Source: Lacinutrix mariniflava
GTDB taxonomy: Bacteria; Bacteroidota; Bacteroidia; Flavobacteriales; Flavobacteriaceae
Assembly: GCF_001418015.1 (NCBI RefSeq)
Contig: NZ_LIQG01000017.1
Span: 124,001 to 188,000 of the forward strand
Length of the DNA: 64,000 nt
Reading direction: 5' to 3'
The position numbers and the translations under genes were made by a program. Under the pieces are notes generated by a model. That model did not search any database. It was not told where the DNA came from and saw only the letters and a list, made by a program, of their open reading frames with translations. Numbering within the stretch: the first letter of the stretch is position 1; the number at the start of each line of letters is the position of its first letter. Below are positions 61,051 to 64,000 of this stretch, in pieces.

Positions 61051-62250
61051 ATGAAAAAGAAAATTATAATCAGCGTCTTAGTACTAGCAGCAATTGCCGC
61101 AGCAGCCTTTGTATTTTTAAAAGGTGACGATGCCATCATCGTAGAAGCAAAAACGGTTATTGCTAAAAAAGCAAATGTAACCACTATGGTTACAGCAACA
61201 GGTACTATGGAGCCTATTACGCAAGTAGAAGTAGGAACGCAAGTGTCTGGAGTAGTAGAAAAAATATATGTAGACTATAACAGTATTGTTAAGGAAGGCC
61301 AATTAATAGCAGAATTAGACAAAACCAACCTTAACGCATCAAAAACGCAAGCACAAGCCGCTTACGATAATGCTATAAGCCAGAGAAATTACACGCAAAC
61401 AATTTACGACAGACAAAAAACATTGTACGATAGTCAAGTGATTAGTAAATCAGATTTTGATGATGCTAATTTTAATTATCAAACAGCAAAAGGTACGGTT
61501 ACTCAGCGTTATTCAGACTTACAATCGGCAAAAACAAACTTAGGTTATGCTAATATTTATTCGCCAATAAACGGCGTTGTATTATCAAGAGCTATAGACG
61601 AAGGACAAACCGTTGCAGCAAGTTTAAGCACACCAACGTTATTTACCATTGCACAAGATTTAAAAGAAATGCAAGTGGAAGCAAATGTAGATGAAGCAGA
61701 TATAGGACAAGTAAAAGAAGGGCAACGTGTTATGTTTACAGTAGATGCGTACATAGGTGAAACTTTTGAAGGTGTTGTAACACAAGTACGTTTAGATCCT
61801 ACAGTAACATCAAATGTAGTAACTTATACTGTAGTTATAAAAGCAGATAATCCAGATTTAAAATTAAAACCGGGTTTAACAGCGACCATTTCTATTTTTA
61901 CTTTAGAATTAAACGATGTGTTGACAACAGAAGCTAAAGCCATCAACTTTAAACCAGAAAAAGCGACTTTAGAAGCTTATAATAAACAAGAAGAATTAGA
62001 ACCTAGTACTATAGAACGTTCTAGAGAAGGAACTACGCTTTGGGTATTAGAGAATAATGGCGCAATTACTCCTAAAATAGTAACTCTTGGAGCGAGTGAT
62101 GGTGTTAATGTAGAGATAGTAAACGGTATTGCTGAAGGAGATAAATTAGTATATAGCTTATTAGGAGTTTCTAAATCAGAAGCAGGAACAGACGCTAAAA
62201 GTACAAGTCCATTTATGCCACAACGTGGAGGCGGTGGAGGAAAAAGATAA
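61051..62250 (+). CDS. MacA-like periplasmic adaptor protein
   Basis: This 399-residue membrane-fusion protein has an N-terminal anchor and the lipoyl-like segment VGTQVSGVVEKIYVDYNSIV. A coiled-coil hairpin follows at about residues 90-160, then the beta-barrel segment VDEADIGQVKEGQRVMFTVD. The tail is Gly/Arg rich (PQRGGGGGKR), common in Bacteroidetes MacA. It links the MacB transporter to TolC. Confidence 0.93.
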   Translation: MKKKIIISVLVLAAIAAAAFVFLKGDDAIIVEAKTVIAKKANVTTMVTATGTMEPITQVEVGTQVSGVVEKIYVDYNSIVKEGQLIAELDKTNLNASKTQAQAAYDNAISQRNYTQTIYDRQKTLYDSQVISKSDFDDANFNYQTAKGTVTQRYSDLQSAKTNLGYANIYSPINGVVLSRAIDEGQTVAASLSTPTLFTIAQDLKEMQVEANVDEADIGQVKEGQRVMFTVDAYIGETFEGVVTQVRLDPTVTSNVVTYTVVIKADNPDLKLKPGLTATISIFTLELNDVLTTEAKAINFKPEKATLEAYNKQEELEPSTIERSREGTTLWVLENNGAITPKIVTLGASDGVNVEIVNGIAEGDKLVYSLLGVSKSEAGTDAKSTSPFMPQRGGGGGKR

Positions 62251-62254
62251 GATT

Positions 62255-62998
62255 ATGAAAAAAGAAATCATAAAAATAGAAAATTTAAAACGTGAGTTTA
62301 GGATGGGAACCGAAACGGTTCATGCCTTAAAAGGAATATCGTTTGATATAAAAGAAGGAGAGTTTGTAACAATAATGGGATCAAGTGGTTCTGGTAAAAG
62401 TACAATGTTAAACATTTTAGGGTGTTTAGACCAACCAACTTCTGGACTGTATGAAATTGATGGTGTTAGCGTTAAAGATTTAAGCAGAAATGAATTAGCA
62501 ACCATTAGAAACGAAAAGATAGGTTTCATTTTTCAATCGTATAATTTACTAGCAAGAACATCTGCTATTGAAAACGTAGAGTTACCATTGTTGTATAACA
62601 GTAAAGTTAGTACTGAAGAACGAAGAGAACGTGCCATTAAAGCCTTAGAGATGGTTGGTTTGGGCGAACGATTACATCATACACCTTCGCAACTTTCTGG
62701 TGGACAACAACAACGTGTAGCCATAGCAAGATCTTTAGTTAATAATCCAGTAATGATTCTTGCAGATGAAGCTACTGGTAACTTAGATACTAGAACCTCT
62801 TATGAGATTATGTCGTTATTTCAGGAGTTAAACAAAAAAGGTATTACCATAACTTTTGTAACGCACGAACCAGACATTGCTACATTTAGTAGTAGAACTG
62901 TAGTGTTAAAAGATGGCGAGATTATGCAAGATTATCAAAATCATAATGTGCAATCTGCAGCAACCGAATTAGCAAAATTACCTAAACAAGACCATTAA
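62255..62998 (+). CDS. MacB-type ABC transporter ATP-binding protein
   Basis: This is a 247-residue nucleotide-binding domain from ATG 62255 ([18 protein letters not shown]); the longer frame from 62225 overlaps the adaptor gene and is rejected. Walker A is [14 protein letters not shown], the signature [16 protein letters not shown] and Walker [13 protein letters not shown]. It pairs with the permease that starts 2 bp downstream; in many bacteria these are fused as MacB. Confidence 0.95.
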   Translation: MKKEIIKIENLKREFRMGTETVHALKGISFDIKEGEFVTIMGSSGSGKSTMLNILGCLDQPTSGLYEIDGVSVKDLSRNELATIRNEKIGFIFQSYNLLARTSAIENVELPLLYNSKVSTEERRERAIKALEMVGLGERLHHTPSQLSGGQQQRVAIARSLVNNPVMILADEATGNLDTRTSYEIMSLFQELNKKGITITFVTHEPDIATFSSRTVVLKDGEIMQDYQNHNVQSAATELAKLPKQDH

Positions 62999-63000
62999 TT

Positions 63001-64000
63001 ATGAGACTATTAAATTTATTTAAAATCGCAACAAAGGCAATTATTCTCAATAAAACGAGAACTTTGCTTACTATGTTGGGGATTATTATTGGGGTAGCTT
63101 CTGTAATTGCAATGTTAGCCATAGGTGAAGGCTCAAAAGAAAGTATTCGTGAATCAATTTCTGCCATGGGATCTAATATGATTACCATTAAACCTGGAGC
63201 TGATGATAAAGGTGCTGTAAGAGGAAGTGGAGGTGATGTTCAAACCTTAACGCTTCAAAATTACGAAGTGATTAAAGAAAAAGCATCTTTATTAAGCTAT
63301 GTCACACCTGTTGTCAATGGCAGCGGACAAGTTATTAATGGTTCTAACAACTGGCCAAGTAGTATCTACGGTGTAAACCCAGACTATATTAAAATTAAAG
63401 TTGTAGGCTTACAAAGTGGTAGTATGTTTACAGATGCTGAGGTTAAATCGGCTTCTAAAGTGGCTGTTATTGGGCAAACCGTTGTAGACAACGTGTTTCC
63501 TGATGGGCAAGATCCTGTTGGTCAAATGATTCGTTTTAATAACATTCCGTTTAAAGTGATTGGGGTGTTAGAAGAAAAAGGAGAAAATACCTTTGGTCAA
63601 GATCAAGATGATGTAGTATTGGCACCATATACAACGGTACAAAAACGTATTTTGGCCATAGATCATCTAAATCAAATTATAGCATCTGCAATCAGTGAAG
63701 ATGAAGCATCTAAAGCGGTTACTCAAGTAACAGAACTTTTACGTTCTGAGCATAAGATACTAGATAATGAAGAGGATGATTTTACCGTAAAATCTATGGA
63801 AGAGTTAATTTCAACCTTTAGTTCTACAACAGAAATGTTAACCATTCTGTTAGTTGCTGTTGCTAGTATTTCTTTACTAATTGGAGGTATTGGTATTATG
63901 AATATTATGTATGTTTCTGTAAAAGAAAGAACTAAAGAAATTGGTTTGCGTATGGCAGTAGGCGCAAAAGGAGCAGATATTTTAATGCAATTTTTAATTG
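63001..64000 (+). CDS. MacB-type ABC transporter permease (partial, runs off window end)
   Basis: An ORF open to the window end (333 codons seen) encodes the FtsX/MacB permease. It has an N-terminal membrane segment (TLLTMLGIIIGVASVIAMLA), a large periplasmic MacB_PCD domain (about residues 40-270) and the first of the C-terminal helices (LTILLVAVASISLLIGGIGI). The EIGLRMAVGAKGADIL block couples to the ATPase. The C-terminus lies beyond the window; no frame break is seen. Confidence 0.95.
   Translation, partial: MRLLNLFKIATKAIILNKTRTLLTMLGIIIGVASVIAMLAIGEGSKESIRESISAMGSNMITIKPGADDKGAVRGSGGDVQTLTLQNYEVIKEKASLLSYVTPVVNGSGQVINGSNNWPSSIYGVNPDYIKIKVVGLQSGSMFTDAEVKSASKVAVIGQTVVDNVFPDGQDPVGQMIRFNNIPFKVIGVLEEKGENTFGQDQDDVVLAPYTTVQKRILAIDHLNQIIASAISEDEASKAVTQVTELLRSEHKILDNEEDDFTVKSMEELISTFSSTTEMLTILLVAVASISLLIGGIGIMNIMYVSVKERTKEIGLRMAVGAKGADILMQFLI

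Overview
The window is a low-GC stretch of a Flavobacteriaceae (Bacteroidetes) chromosome, probably marine. The evidence is A-rich gene leaders in place of Shine-Dalgarno sites, promoters of the TTG/TTTG ... TAnnTTTG class, RND/CopA proteins carrying CxMHPxxxxxxxxxCPxCGMDL modules, a HYC_CC_PP protein, a Nudix-type sugar regulator, and flavobacterial palindromic repeats. No tRNA, rRNA, phage, IS transposase or CRISPR array is visible.

Region 1 (0-11.5 kb). An array of inverted repeats surrounds a secreted cupin. Next comes an HxlR-type regulator, divergent from a long gene train. The train has four proteins with paired ABM (quinol-monooxygenase-like) domains, two of them lipoproteins fused to an SMP-30/NHL-like propeller in opposite domain orders. 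It also has a metallo-beta-lactamase-like secreted protein, a lipoprotein acetolactate decarboxylase, a SnoaL-like lipoprotein, a quinone-oxidoreductase-like MDR and an aldehyde dehydrogenase. A 25-codon remnant of another ABM gene lies behind the dehydrogenase. Mirror-image promoters and two copies of one 17-bp palindrome in the hxlR intergenic region suggest control by the HxlR protein. I consider this the best candidate for an undescribed system; an electrophile or quinone/carbonyl detoxification role is inferred.

Region 2 (11.5-25 kb). A porin, an aspartate:alanine exchanger (AspT) and aspartate 4-decarboxylase (AsdA) form a likely decarboxylative energy module. It is followed by MarC, a KefF/KefC-like pair, an AraC regulator with an exact 12-bp tandem operator, SnoaL-like proteins, and the ergothioneine genes egtB-egtD with an altered Asp/Glu racemase-family protein.

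Region 3 (25-33 kb). A Nudix/winged-helix regulator is divergent from a hexitol operon: outer-membrane protein, sugar ABC importer (binding protein, ATPase, permease), mannitol dehydrogenase and a PfkB fructokinase.

Region 4 (33-43.5 kb). A TetR-controlled minus-strand operon (DoxX, TetR, SDR, nitroreductase, MDR, YqhD-like alcohol dehydrogenase) is followed by a DJ-1/PfpI protein preceded by an overlapping 43-aa lipoprotein ORF. Then come an OmpA-family protein with a duplicated barrel, an LLM flavin oxidoreductase and two ThiE-like proteins.

Region 5 (43.8-55 kb). A minus-strand copper/heavy-metal efflux operon: HYC_CC_PP protein, CusA, four-helix-bundle protein, TolC, CopA, CusB, a 51-aa membrane protein and an HMA lipoprotein. 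Palindromic and heptad repeats have invaded its coding and spacer DNA.

Region 6 (55-64 kb). A Crp/Fnr regulator, an old-yellow-enzyme reductase and a zinc alcohol dehydrogenase are followed by an NhaC-family transporter with an S-box-like leader and a TolC/MacA/MacB-type export operon cut by the window end. Electrophile, aldehyde and quinone handling recurs in Regions 1, 2, 4 and 6.
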